From NCBI GenBank assembly GCA_009731375.1, contig BJOX01000315.1, positions 42,309-106,308 of the forward strand: a stretch of DNA of 64,000 nt. The letters run 5' to 3'. Positions 13,708 to 24,290 of the stretch are shown piece by piece (within the stretch, counting starts at the first letter, position 1; each line of letters begins with the position of its first letter). Under the pieces are notes generated by a model that did no database searches, was not told the origin of the DNA, and was given only the letters and a program-made list of their open reading frames with translations. The DNA comes from Paulinella micropora (Eukaryota > Cercozoa > Imbricatea > Euglyphida). Made by a program: the position numbers and the translations under genes.

Positions 13708-14227
13708 CACAAACTCACAAAGGGCGAAGAGAGCTGTGAAGACCTGGTTGGGCATGATGCTCATCTCTGCCACCAACGCTGCGATGGTTGACGCAAAGAC
13801 AGCCATGTAAACATACATGACAAAGGGCGACTTATCCTTAAGGTTCCATCGGTCTGCAAGCGAGGTTCTTTCGCCTGTGGGATTAGAGGACAGTCCTTTG
13901 GCCTCCCGCTCAAGTGCCTCCTGTTTCGCTTTCTGAGCACGCTTATGCTGCCAGATCTTCAGAAGTACGTAAGGCAAGATGAAGGCTAGAAAAGTGTACA
14001 ACCAAAGACGGCTAGTTTGCTGGTTGAGGGCGGGGGAATTTTCACAGCAAGCAGCTGTTTCACATCTTCGCGTGGGGAAGACGCACACAGGCGCTTGCTT
14101 ACCCTCGACGTAGGTGGGGACGCCCTGTAAGACCAGGCTACCGTTGGGGTAGTAGTAGAGGTAAGGGAAAAGCGACCAATCGGCCTGGTCTAATGTGCAG
14201 TTGACTGACATGCTCGCAGCGTGTGTC
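13708..14227 (-). CDS. MATE-like transporter, exon A (N-terminal region)
   Basis: The frame from ATG at 14211 runs 168 codons to a GT donor at 13707 (13710 is an equally good donor, also in phase 0). Acceptor-like CTTCTACAG-type sequence ends at 14228, so the ATG may sit in the second exon with upstream 5' exons. There is a Cys-rich luminal or extracellular segment ([14 protein letters not shown]), a helix [16 protein letters not shown], a basic/acidic linker [17 protein letters not shown], and another helix [18 protein letters not shown]. This extension is not typical of MATE proteins, so the gene may be a lineage-specific variant or a fusion. Confidence 0.5.
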
Positions 14228-14251
14228 CTGTAGAACGGTGGGTGCGTAGGT

Positions 14252-14740
<489 letters not shown>

Positions 14741-14753
14741 AGTTTGTGTGGTG

Positions 14754-14756
<3 letters not shown>

Positions 14757-14788
<32 letters not shown>

Positions 14789-14844
14789 TGTGTGTTTGTG
14801 TTCGAAGAAAGTTTGTGGTCAGAGGTGTCGGAAAATTTGTGTTA

Positions 14845-14938
<94 letters not shown>
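14757..14938 (+). repeat. (GT)n and (TAG)n arrays
   Basis: GT run at 14757-14786 and TAG at 14844-14938. The following 14939-15197 is unique. On the minus strand it has a possible acceptor CATACAG, but I cannot support an exon. Confidence 0.9.
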
Positions 14939-15197
14939 TTAATAGGAAAGCAGTTCCCTTTACGGAAACTATACTCCTAAAGACAAACCAGAAGCAGGAC
15001 TACTGGGATGACTTACTTCAAGCTAAAAATAATCTATACATACTGAAAGTCCAAAATCCCCTAACTAAACACAAGACTCAGGATCCAAGAAGCCTCCATA
15101 ACAAGGTCGAATCCAAGCGCCCACCCACAATTCCGAAAAGAAACCTCCATACCTAACCATGCGACCTGTATGTGTCTATGACAACCTCTAGAGACAT

Positions 15198-15206
15198 GTA
15201 GTAGTG

Positions 15207-15280
<74 letters not shown>

Positions 15281-15976
15281 TAGTAGTTGGTAGTTAGTAT
15301 AGTTAGCACAGTTAGCACAGCTAGCACAGCTAGCACAGCTAGCATAGCTAGCATAGTTAGTATAAGTAGTATAAGCAGCAGCAGTAGTATAAGTAGTATA
15401 AGTAGTATAAGCAGCAGCAGTAGTATAAGTAGTATAAGTATTATAAGCAGCAGCAGTAGCATAGTTAGCATTAGTTAGCATAGTTAGCATAGTTAGCATA
15501 GTTAGCATAGTTAGCATAGTTAGTATAAGTAGTATAGTTAGTGTAAGTAGTATAAGCAGCAGCAGTAGTATAAGTAGTATAAGTAGTATAAGCAGCAGCA
15601 GTAGTATAAGTAGTATAAGTATTATAAGCAGCAGTAGTATAAGCAGCAGCAGCAGCATAAGCAGCAGCAGCAGCATAAGCAGCAGCAGCAGCATAAGCAG
15701 CAGCAGCATAAGCAGCAGCAGCCAGCATAAGCAGCAGCAGCAGCAGCATAAGCAGCAGCAGCAGCATAAGCAGCAGCAGCAGCAGCATAAGCAGCAGCAG
15801 CAGCAGCATAAGCAGCAGCATAAGCATCAGCAGCAGCATAAGCATCAGCAGCAGCATAAGCAGCAGCAGCAGCATAAGCAGCAGCAGCAGCATAAGCAGC
15901 AGCATAAGCAGCATAAGCAGCAGCAGCAGCAGCATAATAAGCAGCATAAGCAGCAGCATAAGCAGCAGCAGCAGTA
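15198..15976 (+). repeat. TAG, then GTTAGCATA / AGCAGCATA higher-order repeats
   Basis: Pure TAG passes into 9-18 bp compound units (GTTAGCATA, AGTATAAGCAGC, AGCAGCAGCATA). This is a layered array in which new units seem to have arisen from the previous one. Confidence 0.92.
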
Positions 15977-16643
15977 GTTAGTTAGTAGTTAGTTAGCAGT
16001 GAGTTAGTCAGTGAGTTAGTCAGTGAGTTAGTCAGTGAGTTAGTTAGTGAGTGAGTTAGTGAGTGAGTTAGTGAGTGAGTTAGTGAGTGAGTTAGTGAGT
16101 GAGTTAGTGAGTGAGTTAGTGAGTGAGTTAGTGAGTTAGTCAGTGAGTTAGTCAGTGAGTTAGTTAGTGAGTGAGTTAGTGAGTGAGTTAGTGAGTGAGT
16201 TAGTGAGTGAGTTAGTGAGTGAGTTTAGTGAGTGAGTTAGTGAGTGAGTTAGTGAGTGAGTTAGTGAGTGAGTTAGTGAGTGAGTTAGTGAGTGAGTTAG
16301 TGAGTTAGTCAGTGAGTTAGTCAGTGAGTTAGTCAGTGAGTTAGTCAGTGAGTTAGTCAGTGAGTTAGTTAGTGAGTGAGTTAGTGAGTGAGTTAGTGAG
16401 TGAGTTAGTGAGTGAGTTAGTGAGTGAGTTAGTGAGTGAGTTAGTGAGTGAGTTAGTGAGTGAGTTAGTGAGTGAGTGAGTTAGTGAGTGAGTTAGTGAG
16501 TGAGTTAGTGAGTGAGTTAGTGAGTGAGTTAGTGAGTGAGTTAGTGAGTGAGTTGATGAGTTAGTTAGTGAGTTAGTTTAGTGGGTTAGTTTAGTGAGTT
16601 AGTTAGTGAGTTAGTTAGTGAGTTAGTTAGTGAGTTAGTCAGT
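15977..16643 (+). repeat. 12-bp GAGTTAGTGAGT minisatellite
   Basis: About 665 bp of GAGTTAGTGAGT with GAGTTAGTCAGT variants in blocks. The plus strand has almost no C. Variant units recur in the same order at about 16010 and 16135, suggesting block duplication. Confidence 0.94.
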
Positions 16644-16900
16644 GTGTGTCCAACCTTGGGGTTGGCTGTGTCCAAGTAGATTTTTATAAGGTTGGACACT
16701 TTTTAGTTATTAAATTTCGGTATTTATTTTTTTATTCTTCTTTCTATTAACTAAATTTTAACTTGTCCAACCTGTCCAACCTTTTATTAAGAAAGTAAAA
16801 ATTTTTTTTCGTCTACCCGAAAGTAAATAAGATTATTTTCGTCTCTCCTGCTCTTATATTCACTTATATATTAAGTATATACAATATACATCGTATATAT

Positions 16901-17134
16901 AATGAGTTCCACTTTGAGGAAATAAAAGCTTTTTTCAGCGCACCTGATCCAAAGCAACGATACAGAGAAAATAATAAAGAGAAAATCAATCAGTGTAGAG
17001 CAATGGAAAGACAGAATAATAAGGACAAAATTAAAGGGCATCAAAAGAAATATAGGGAAGCAAATAAGGATAAGATAAATAAAAAACGAAGGGAATATTA
17101 TAAGAAAAATAGAGATAAGAAATTAACAATATAA
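16901..17134 (+). CDS. Lys/Arg-rich frame abutting the left inverted repeat
   Basis: Open from about 16901 to TAA at 17132-17134. Charged heptad-like units such as QKKYREANKDKIN and REYYKKNRDK suggest a coiled coil or a basic nucleic-acid-binding region. Similar KxYYKxNKDK arrays occur in several viral and algal proteins, but the function is open. A homologous unit (QKKYREINKEILDKYKGEYL) opens the sequence beyond the right inverted repeat at 26020. The simplest reading is one gene interrupted by the intervening 8.9 kb, with this part as its 5' side. Confidence 0.4.
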   Translation, partial: NEFHFEEIKAFFSAPDPKQRYRENNKEKINQCRAMERQNNKDKIKGHQKKYREANKDKINKKRREYYKKNRDKKLTI

Positions 17135-17136
17135 TA

Positions 17137-17165
17137 TGATCCAGTTACATATTGTAAGGGCCGGT
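17137..17165 (+). repeat. Left inverted repeat of the 8.9-kb element
   Basis: 29 bp, 27 matching the reverse complement of 25991-26019. Confidence 0.75.
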
Positions 17166-17537
17166 AGGTCGTAGGTCATAGTGATTGCTTAATTACAACC
17201 GGAGTAATATTCATATAAAACATCTAATTAATAGTTATTAATGATTTTTTATTAACACTTAAACAGAATTGAAGCACTTATGTTCAGTAATATAATGCAT
17301 ATAGAATTAGCAAACTTTTTCTATATGGCTGAGTGCATAGCAACATGTTATCGCACAGCTAGCACAAGGAAACATTTTAGTGGTGTTTCGATGCAAGGAA
17401 ATTGATAAAAGACGTACTCTGCTGCTGGGAATGAGCTAAAAATGAGCTTGTTTGCTGCTGCTGCGTATGAGCGAGAAAAGCTGCCAGATTGTCTCACCCA
17501 CCAGCCGGCTGCCATATGGCTTGCATACCAAGGTTGG

Positions 17538-17598
17538 ACCCAGGATTAGGAGCAGGATTAGGAGCAGGATTAGGAGCAGGATTAGGAGCAGGATTAGA
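17538..17598 (+). repeat. 12-bp AGGATTAGGAGC minisatellite
   Basis: Five copies. The rest of 17166-17914 shows no supported gene. Confidence 0.9.
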
Positions 17599-17914
17599 AA
17601 ATGTAGCTGAAAATAATTGATTCCTCCCGGGATTACAGCCAACTCGCTGACATTTGCAACCAGGCACATGTGGATCACATCGATCACATATGCAACCTTC
17701 GCAGATTTATTTCCTGCTTGTTTGTGACTGGCTGCATGCTACAGCACTTCGTGCACAAACAACCGTGACCGCATTTTCGCTCGGGTACGTCCGAACTAGC
17801 AGAAGTGCAGGACATGCCGGGCACTTCAGCAGGTGAAGGCAAGAAAGAAGGCGGATCCTGCTGAGTTTGATTCGATGCGGGCTGTACCTTTTCCAGTGCT
17901 GTACTAAATATAGT

Positions 17915-18064
17915 TTACTCTAAAGTTTTCTTCTCCCTTATTTTCTTGCACGCGAAACAAGCACAAGTTGCAAGATTATGAGATTTGTTTCCCCCTCTAT
18001 CAGACTTTGCTGCGTCTGTACCTTTCTTTGCAGCCTTCTTCGCAGCCGTCTTATCAGCTTTTTT
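17915..18064 (-). CDS. Possible C-terminal exon of the SET-domain gene
   Basis: Follows acceptor AATGTCAG and runs to a TAA stop, 49 codons. It has a Lys/Ala-rich stretch (KKADKTAAKKAAKKG) and then ATCACFACKK, a CxCxxC cluster that might play the part of the post-SET zinc site. The preceding exon's best donor (GTAAGT) is in phase 1, while this acceptor gives phase 0. Either the A6 run at the junction holds an indel or the exon boundaries differ. Confidence 0.35.
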   Translation of the reverse strand, partial: KKADKTAAKKAAKKGTDAAKSDRGGNKSHNLATCACFACKKIREKKTLE

Positions 18065-18123
18065 CTGACATTGCACATCCACGTTGTATTAGTTTGCAAG
18101 CAAGCGATTTTTTAAGGACTTAC

Positions 18124-18824
18124 TGTTGGCTGGTTGGTTGTTGACTGCGATAGTGCTTGCTTGGTGGGGGCCCACACCAGCGTGCCATCCTATAGCACAG
18201 ATGCATTGCAGACTCACATAGCAAAACATACAGGTTACCACAGTTGCTGCTAACGGCATCTCCCGAGACTCAGAATCCTGTGCGGGCCAGTACTCTGCCT
18301 TATTTTTCTGGCAGTCATAATCGAAGTAAACAAATCCTCCATACACAAGATAGTTGATCATTTTTGCCACAGGGTACCTACCCTTCGGAAAAAGCCAAGT
18401 GAAGTTGGCTCCATCTCCGTCTGGTGCATGGTTTACAAGACATCCCGCTTGAGATGACTGCCTATTTCCAATAACTAACGCCTGATGGTACTTTTCACTG
18501 ACCCACAATCTTGATCCAGACTGCATCGTGTATGCACCAGGTTTTTTCAAAACTCGAGAAAACGCAGCCGGATTTACATTGCGATCGATCTAGTCTCCAT
18601 GATACTCAAGCAATGGCAGTTTCCCAGTTCCATCCAGCACATCATCCTCACGCAATCCGATCTTGCCCCAATCTGATTTTTTCCGCGGGATGAGTTGCAA
18701 GGTGTAGCCTTTTAGACCTTTACCTCTGCCGGTGGGGTCCTTGAACGACTCCATGCTCACAACTGCTATAATGCATGGGCACAACGTCGACTTGCGCGCG
18801 GACCTTCCTTTCGCAATGCTATCG
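18124..18824 (-). pseudogene. SET-domain protein, main exon with an in-frame TAG
   Basis: After acceptor GGTTGCAG the frame gives WGKIGLREDDVLDGTGK then LLEYHGD. This corresponds to the SET N-terminal block (GxGLxAxxDIxxGxxIxEYxGE). A TAG at 18592-18590 takes the place of the Val or Ile usually after GE/GD. The same frame then continues to GNRQSSQAGCLVNHAPDG and FVYFDYD, matching the SET pattern GNxxRFxNHSCxPN and GEELxFDY. The NH pair is kept, but the Ser-Cys after it and the Glu of GEE are not. SET proteins methylate lysines using S-adenosylmethionine. Activity here is doubtful: the stop may be a real nonsense change or a base error. The intron before it is 64 nt and splices in frame. Confidence 0.55.
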
Positions 18825-18888
18825 CTGCAACCAGTGCATAGATTGCATCAGTTAACTATGATATTAATTATGTCAAACAGAATCGTAC

Positions 18889-19288
18889 CTCGCGGCCGGA
18901 CTGTCTGTCTTAACGCTATGCAGCAACCCGTCGTCTAGCAGTTTAGCTGGACCGCCACGTGTCTGCAGCTGCGGCAGCCGTACTACTGCTCCCTTGTAGA
19001 GTGGAATCGTTGGAAGTTGCTCGTTCCAGCGGCCATTCGCTGCATGTTTATGCGGCTCTACAAGAGGCATAATATGCTTCAGCAAGAAAGCATCACTCGG
19101 CTTGCCAGGGTGGGCCTTCCATTCTTTTTTGGTCGCTACCGCGTCGATATCATCTTCCTCGATAAAGATAAGCTCAAAAATACAGTCATCTTCAGATACA
19201 CCATCAGGCGATATCTCGAGCGCCGCTAATACTGCGCGCTCGCCCTCCTGGAAGTCTTCGGCGCCAGTCGTTGACATCAGGTGGCGGC
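18889..19288 (-). CDS. SET-domain gene, upstream exon
   Basis: Starts after acceptor TTAGACCAG and ends at donor GTACGATT in phase 2. That joins exactly to the next exon (AG plus C) through a 64-nt intron. The encoded text is acidic (MSTTGAEDFQEGERAVLAAL, then FELIFIEEDDIDAVATKK) with no recognised fold. Confidence 0.5.
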
Positions 19289-19483
19289 CTGGTCTAACAT
19301 AACATAATTACACAATGTTTGAGCGCTAGCAGACAGTAAAGCCAAGCTAAATGATTCTGCTACCCGAGCGAGACGCACTTATGCGGAGGTGCATGGGCAG
19401 TTACAATCCAGTCCAGCTGCAAAACAGCAAAAATGCATCATTTTATGCTAGCTAGGCCAAAAAAAAACTTAACCCCAGATTAA

Positions 19484-19580
19484 TAGCCTTCCTGTTCCAA
19501 AACTGCTGATCCAAAAGAGCAAAAAAACCATAGGAAGCGCCAGCATCGTTGATGACCATGTACTTCAGCAAGACACTGCA
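19484..19580 (-). CDS. SET-domain gene, small exon
   Basis: Acceptor TTTGTTGCAG, then VLLKYMVINDAGASYGFFAL and DQQFWNRKAINL, to a GGGTTAAG donor region. The previous exon ends in phase 2 (GG then GTACAG), which fits this start. The junction on the other side is not clean in phase, so its 3' boundary is uncertain. Confidence 0.42.
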
Positions 19581-19631
19581 ACAAAATACACAAGAATTTA
19601 GCATGTGCTGTGGAAGCAGCTATGACTGTAC

Positions 19632-20165
19632 CCCATCATCATGTTTTCCTTCTCAGCTTTGCTAGCGCCAGAAGGAAATTGGTAGAAGTATTGCCTTGTG
19701 GGCTTGATGCACCACTTCTTGACAACTTTATAACTGGCTGATGCAATCAAAAGCGTATCTTCCTGAGGCTGCATCACACTGTCTTTGTCTTTGCCTCCCT
19801 CGCCTCCCTCTTTGCCTTTGCCTCCGTTGCCTCCCTTTTGCAATGGAAGATGGTTGTTCTACCAGTAAAAACTCATCCCATTCTTGCTGCTCTTGTTGTT
19901 CCCGATCTTTCTCATCACTCTGATCATCTTCTGGCGCTCCCGGCGTGGGAGTAGAAGAGAAACTGTCCAATGCTAAAAGACCTGATCTAGCGGCAGCAGA
20001 AACTTGGCTCAAATGCTGAAGCTTTTTTGCAATGTCCTCGCTGCTGTCTGTTGAGCCTTTACTTACCTCAGAGTCAGACGCCTCCTCCTCGTCCGCGGGC
20101 AAAATCCTATTAAGGTGAACGCAATTAAGTAAGCTAGCGTTGAACTTCATTCGAGAAGAAAACAA
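19632..20165 (-). CDS. SET-domain gene, first visible exon(s), two overlapping frames
   Basis: From ATG 20165 one frame encodes an acidic region (PADEEEASDSEVSKGSTDSSED, then SFSSTPTPGAPEDDQSDEKD) as far as about 19850. Another frame takes over from about 19843 with a Gly/Lys stretch and KVVKKWCIKPTRQYFYQFPSG, ending at donor GTACAG. A frameshift in the repetitive (CCTTTG/CCTC)n segment near 19800-19850, or an unseen intron, would join them. The KWCIKPTRQYFYQFP motif resembles IIEPKLTKLYYNFP in the protein at 22091-22531. Confidence 0.42.
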
Positions 20166-20283
20166 GTTATAAACCGTTTCTGCTGAGGATTACTGCCCTC
20201 CTCTTGTCAAAGCGGCCGCTTCTGCTCGGTACTGCTAACGACCGGTTTCAATTATTTATTAATACTGCCCTCCTCTTTTCCAA

Positions 20284-21218
20284 GCATGCAAGCAAGCAAG
20301 CATGCAAGCATGCATTGGGCAAGAATACAAACAAGAAAGCAAGCAACCACGCAAACAAGCAAGCAAGCAAGCAAGCCAGTCAGTAAGCAAGCAAGCATGC
20401 AAGCAAGCAAGCAAGCGAGCGAGCAAGCAAGCAAGCATGCAAGCAAGCGTGTAAGCAAGCATGTAAGCAAACAAGCAAGCAAGCAACCAAGCGAGCAAGC
20501 AAGCAAGCATGCAAGCAAGCATGTAAGCAAGCATGCATGTAAGCAAACAAGCAAGCATGCAAGAAAGCAAGCATGCAAGCAAGCGAGCAAGCAAGCATGC
20601 ATACAAGCAAGCATGCAAGCAAGCAAACAAGCAAGCATGCAAGCAAGCATGCATGAATGCATGCAAGCAAGCAAACAAGCAAGCAAACAAGCATGCAAGC
20701 AAGCATGTAAGCAAACAAGCAAGCATGCAAGCATGCAAGCATGCAACCAAGCAAGCAAGCGAGCAAGCATGCAAGCAAGCATGTAAGCAAGCATGTAAGC
20801 AAACAAGCAAGCATGCAAGCAAGCGAGCGAGCAAGCATGCATACAAGCAAGCATGCAAGCAAGCAAGCAAACAAGCAAGCATGCAAGCAAGCAAGCATGC
20901 AAACAAGCAAGCATGCAAGCAAGCAAGCAAGCATGCAAGCAAGCAAGCATGCATGCATGCAAGCAAACAAGCAAGCAAACAAGCAAGCAAACAAGCAAGC
21001 AAGCATGCAAGCATGCATGGAAGCAAGCAAGCAAGCATGCATGCATGCAAGCATGCAAGCAAGCATGCATGCAAGCAAGCAAGCAAGCATGCATGCAAGA
21101 AAGCATGCAAGCATGCAAGCAAGCGTGCAAGCAAGCATGCAAGCAAGCAAGCATGCAAGCAAGCATGCAAGCAAGCAAGCAAGCAAGTAAGCAAGTAAGT
21201 AAGCAAGCAAGCAAGCAT

Positions 21219-21250
<32 letters not shown>

Positions 21251-21748
21251 ACAAGCATGCAAGCAAGCAAGCATGCAAGCAAGCAAGCATGCAGGCAAGC
21301 AAGCAAACAAGCAAACAAGCAAGCAAGCATGCAAGCATGCAAGCAAGCATGCAAGCAAGCATGCATGCAAGCAAGCAAGCATGCAAGCAAGCAAGCATGC
21401 AAGCAAGCAAGCATGCATGCAAGCAAGCAAGCAAGCAAGCAAACAAGCAAGCAAACAAGCAAGCATGGAAGCAAGCAAGCAAGCATGCATGCATGCAAGC
21501 AAGCAAGCAAGCATGCATGCAAGCAAGCAAGCAAGCATGCATGCAAGAAAGCGTGCATGCAAGCATGCAAGCAAGCGTGCAAGCAAGCAAGTGTATGTAT
21601 GTATGTATGCATGCATACAATGATGCAAGCAAGCATGCAAGCAAGCAAGCAAACAAGCAAGCATGCATGCATGCATGCATGCAAGCAAGCATGCAAGCAA
21701 GCATGCAAGTAAGCAAGCAAGCATGCATGCATCCAAGCATGCATGCAT

Positions 21749-21788
<40 letters not shown>

Positions 21789-21989
21789 GCAAGCAAGCAT
21801 GTGAGCAAGCAAGCAAGCAAACAAGCAAGCAAGCAAGCAAGCATGCAAGCAAGCATGCATGCAAGCATGCATGCAAGCAAGCAAGCATGCAAGCATGCAA
21901 GCATGCAAGCAAGCATGCAATAAGCAAGCAAGCAAGCAAACAAGCAAGCAAACAAGCAAGCAAACAAGCAAGCAAGCAAGCAAGCAAGG
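20284..21989 (+). repeat. (AAGC)n array, 1.7 kb, with ATGC, AAAC and GAGC variants
   Basis: Almost every base belongs to AAGC-type tetranucleotides. Because neither strand's unit contains a stop, long frames are open in several frames at once (553-575 codons on the minus strand). Their translation (LACLLACMHAC or ASKQASKHA) is meaningless. It separates the divergent halves of the inverted-repeat element. A short (GAAA)n follows at 22001-22036. Confidence 0.96.
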
Positions 21990-22005
21990 AGGGAATGAGA
22001 AGGAA

Positions 22006-22038
<33 letters not shown>

Positions 22039-22090
22039 CACCTGCCTACGTCGGCAGGAAGGGAACGCGCAGTAGCAACCGTGGTTGCTT

Positions 22091-22531
22091 TTACTTTTTT
22101 TTTGGCTTATTGGAACGTGGTTTTTTCACCACGTTGGGCTGTTCGGGGCTAGTGGATAGCTTTGTAGCTTCCACAGCAGATGTGGGCGCTTTACGTTTCT
22201 CCCTCTGACGACGTTTGCTAGCTAGACTCTCATCAAAAAAGGGCGGTGGGCATGGTGCAAGTACTAATTGATTGGTGGACGCTTTGGGCACGTAATTGAA
22301 AATTAGATTTGGCTCTATGTTTTGCCATGCAGTCGCGTTGGGGTCGTAGTGAGGGAAATTGTAATAAAGTTTGGTAAGTTTGGGCTCGATGATACAGTCT
22401 TCCAGAAATTCCCACTTTTTGTCCGTGTCATTGTTAATTTGCAAGAAAGGTACACGCTTAGTAGATGCCAAGGCCACGCGATAGGCTTGGATGCTGAAAA
22501 CTTTAACCTTCTTGCCCGGCATTGAAGTCAA
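22091..22531 (-). CDS. Small protein with a basic tail, unrecognised
   Basis: 146 codons. The ATG at 22522 (MPGKKVKVFSI) is an alternative start. KKWEFLEDCIIEPKLTKLYY then NFPHYDPNATAWQNIEPNLI forms a compact aromatic domain. The C-terminal 50 residues are low-complexity and end RSNKPKKK, resembling a nuclear localisation signal. The aromatic block recurs in shorter form in the SET-gene region (KKWCIKPTRQYFYQFP), so the two may share a domain. It is transcribed divergently from the plus-strand gene beginning near 22834. The function is unknown. Confidence 0.5.
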   Translation of the reverse strand: MTSMPGKKVKVFSIQAYRVALASTKRVPFLQINNDTDKKWEFLEDCIIEPKLTKLYYNFPHYDPNATAWQNIEPNLIFNYVPKASTNQLVLAPCPPPFFDESLASKRRQREKRKAPTSAVEATKLSTSPEQPNVVKKPRSNKPKKK

Positions 22532-22833
22532 AGCAAGCAGTCAGAATTTGAAATCCGGTGGCAAGGTGGCAAGAAATGCCAAAAAGGTCTGCCGATTGCC
22601 ACTATTTTCTGCAAGGTACGGAGGAATCATCAACAGGCAAACAATGACTTTTTTTCTTTGTTTTCTCTGTGTGCGCTGTGGTTCGAAGAGCAAAACATGT
22701 ATCATTATCTTCTTTGTGCAATAATATTTTGTTTACGCAATGTTTTGCTTCGTCATTAAGCTGCAGCTTTACTTCAGTGGCTTTCAAAAAAAAATTCTGC
22801 CTAAAGTACCAGCAAACTATATCTTGCGCTGAT

Positions 22834-24257
22834 ATGTCACAAGCAGTTATTGTGTTAGTGCAGATTGATGGTATGTCGTCTTTTCTGTCTAAGCTAATCA
22901 GTCTCAACACACCAACTGAGGCTGCAATTCAGTCTGCTAAAGATAGACATGAGAGAACTGTCAAGGCTCAGCAAAACAATCCAACAAAATGTGATACTAG
23001 TGTTCCACAGGACGAACCGCAGAGCAAAACACCTGACAATATGTTTTACCCCTCAAGTAGTGAGCTTTGCCCTGTGGAGGACGTGAACAGTTCCACCCCT
23101 CACTCGCACAGAAGCCAACATTCCAGAGTTCGCATAGATGAAAGCGGAGTCAACCCTCAGCACGCCAAGAAACTCGCAAAGAGCAGGAAATATCAGGACA
23201 ATTTACGCAATACGAAAGCCCTTGCAGCGCAAGTGACAGACAGCCAACTGCAGCAGCTGTTGCTGTCAAGCCAAGGCAAAAGAGTGTTTCCAGAAACGAG
23301 CAAACTGCTGCAGCAAAGCCGAGCCCAGATCGCAGCTGCTAATGCAGTCAAAGCAATGGTGGAGGATTTTCCCAAAAAGCCGCTCACAAGCAAGCTGTTA
23401 TTGATAAACTCCGTGGCAGAATGACTGCCAAGGAGTTCCATGATTTTTTTTACTGCTATCAGCGACAGATACGCAAGGAAGGCGGCAGCGGCCGTTCGAG
23501 AGGTTGAAGCAACTAAGCAAGCAGGTGGCAAGTTGCAAAAGCGTGATATCTTCTCAGAAAGTAAGATGACTGGTTTTGAACGTGAACATATCACACCCAT
23601 GGAGAAGCGTATCACTGCGTCTTATGTGACGGAAAATTTAGCTGCAAAGTCTGGTTCGAATGCTGCTTTTTGGTACGGAAATCTTGATTCGTTTTACGGT
23701 TGGTACAGGAAGACTGCTCACCCTAATATCTATGCGAGAATGGTAGAAGAAGCTGGAGGACTCGACCAATTGATGTTTGAGTTGAAGGGTGTTAAGTGGG
23801 CTGAGAAAAATGCAGAAGCATATACTTGCGGGGGAAGGTGTGTGCCAGAAGAAAGCAAGCAAGCATGCCATCACAACTACGTACCTCGTGATCGCCGCAT
23901 TGTTGGTAAGATTTTGAGGGAGGATGATGTGGTCTTTCGCTGTGTCGGCAAAACTGTGCCATGCAAATAGCATGATAACTGGGATAGATGGAAGGCAGAT
24001 CTTGTTCGAGAGGAAGCAAAGCTAGGCAACGAAAGGAAACCCAAAAAGATCAAGAAGCTGAAGGAAAAAATCAGGAAATGCCAACGGCATGATAATCAGT
24101 ATCAGAACCAGCGCAGGTCATATACGTTTTCTTTCGCTTCAATGCACACTAATAATGAATTTGCAGCTACGTGCAGGCACGGATAGATGAGCTTGAGGCA
24201 GGGTCGGGGGAATGGGTCGTATATCAGGACTATATTTCCTGGTATTCAGAACGATAA
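22834..24257 (+). pseudogene. Broken multi-frame gene, unrecognised
   Basis: Begins MSQAVIVLVQIDGMSSFLSK and runs to 23424 in one frame (196 residues). The sense then continues in a second frame (KAAHKQAVIDKLRGRMTAKE) after the AAAAA run near 23373. It passes to a third frame (AISDRYARKAAAAVREVEAT) after the T8 run near 23446, and reads to TAG at 23968-23970. It resumes in frame after that stop (HDNWDRWKADLVREEAKLG) and crosses a 50-nt intron (donor GTCATATAC, acceptor AATTTGCAG) into YVQARIDELEAGSGEWVVYQ, with a stop at 24257. Frame changes at homopolymers could be sequencing errors; the TAG is a substitution. No family is recognised. A Cys/His-rich stretch YTCGGRCVPEESKQACHHNY may bind metal. 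Confidence 0.5.
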
Positions 24258-24290
24258 AATCTCCCCACTACCACCTTCCTCCTGCCTCAG

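Noticed and set aside
15977-16643. Telomeric or centromeric repeat
   Set aside because: The GAGTTAGTGAGT unit matches no telomere repeat, is internal, and the window gives no sign of a chromosome end.
20252-22041. Three minus-strand frames of 553-575 codons and several plus-strand frames
   Set aside because: All are translations of AAGC-type tetranucleotides in different registers.
22602-22910. Minus-strand 102-codon frame
   Set aside because: It overlaps the 5' region of the plus-strand gene, has no supporting splice or domain evidence, and looks like chance.
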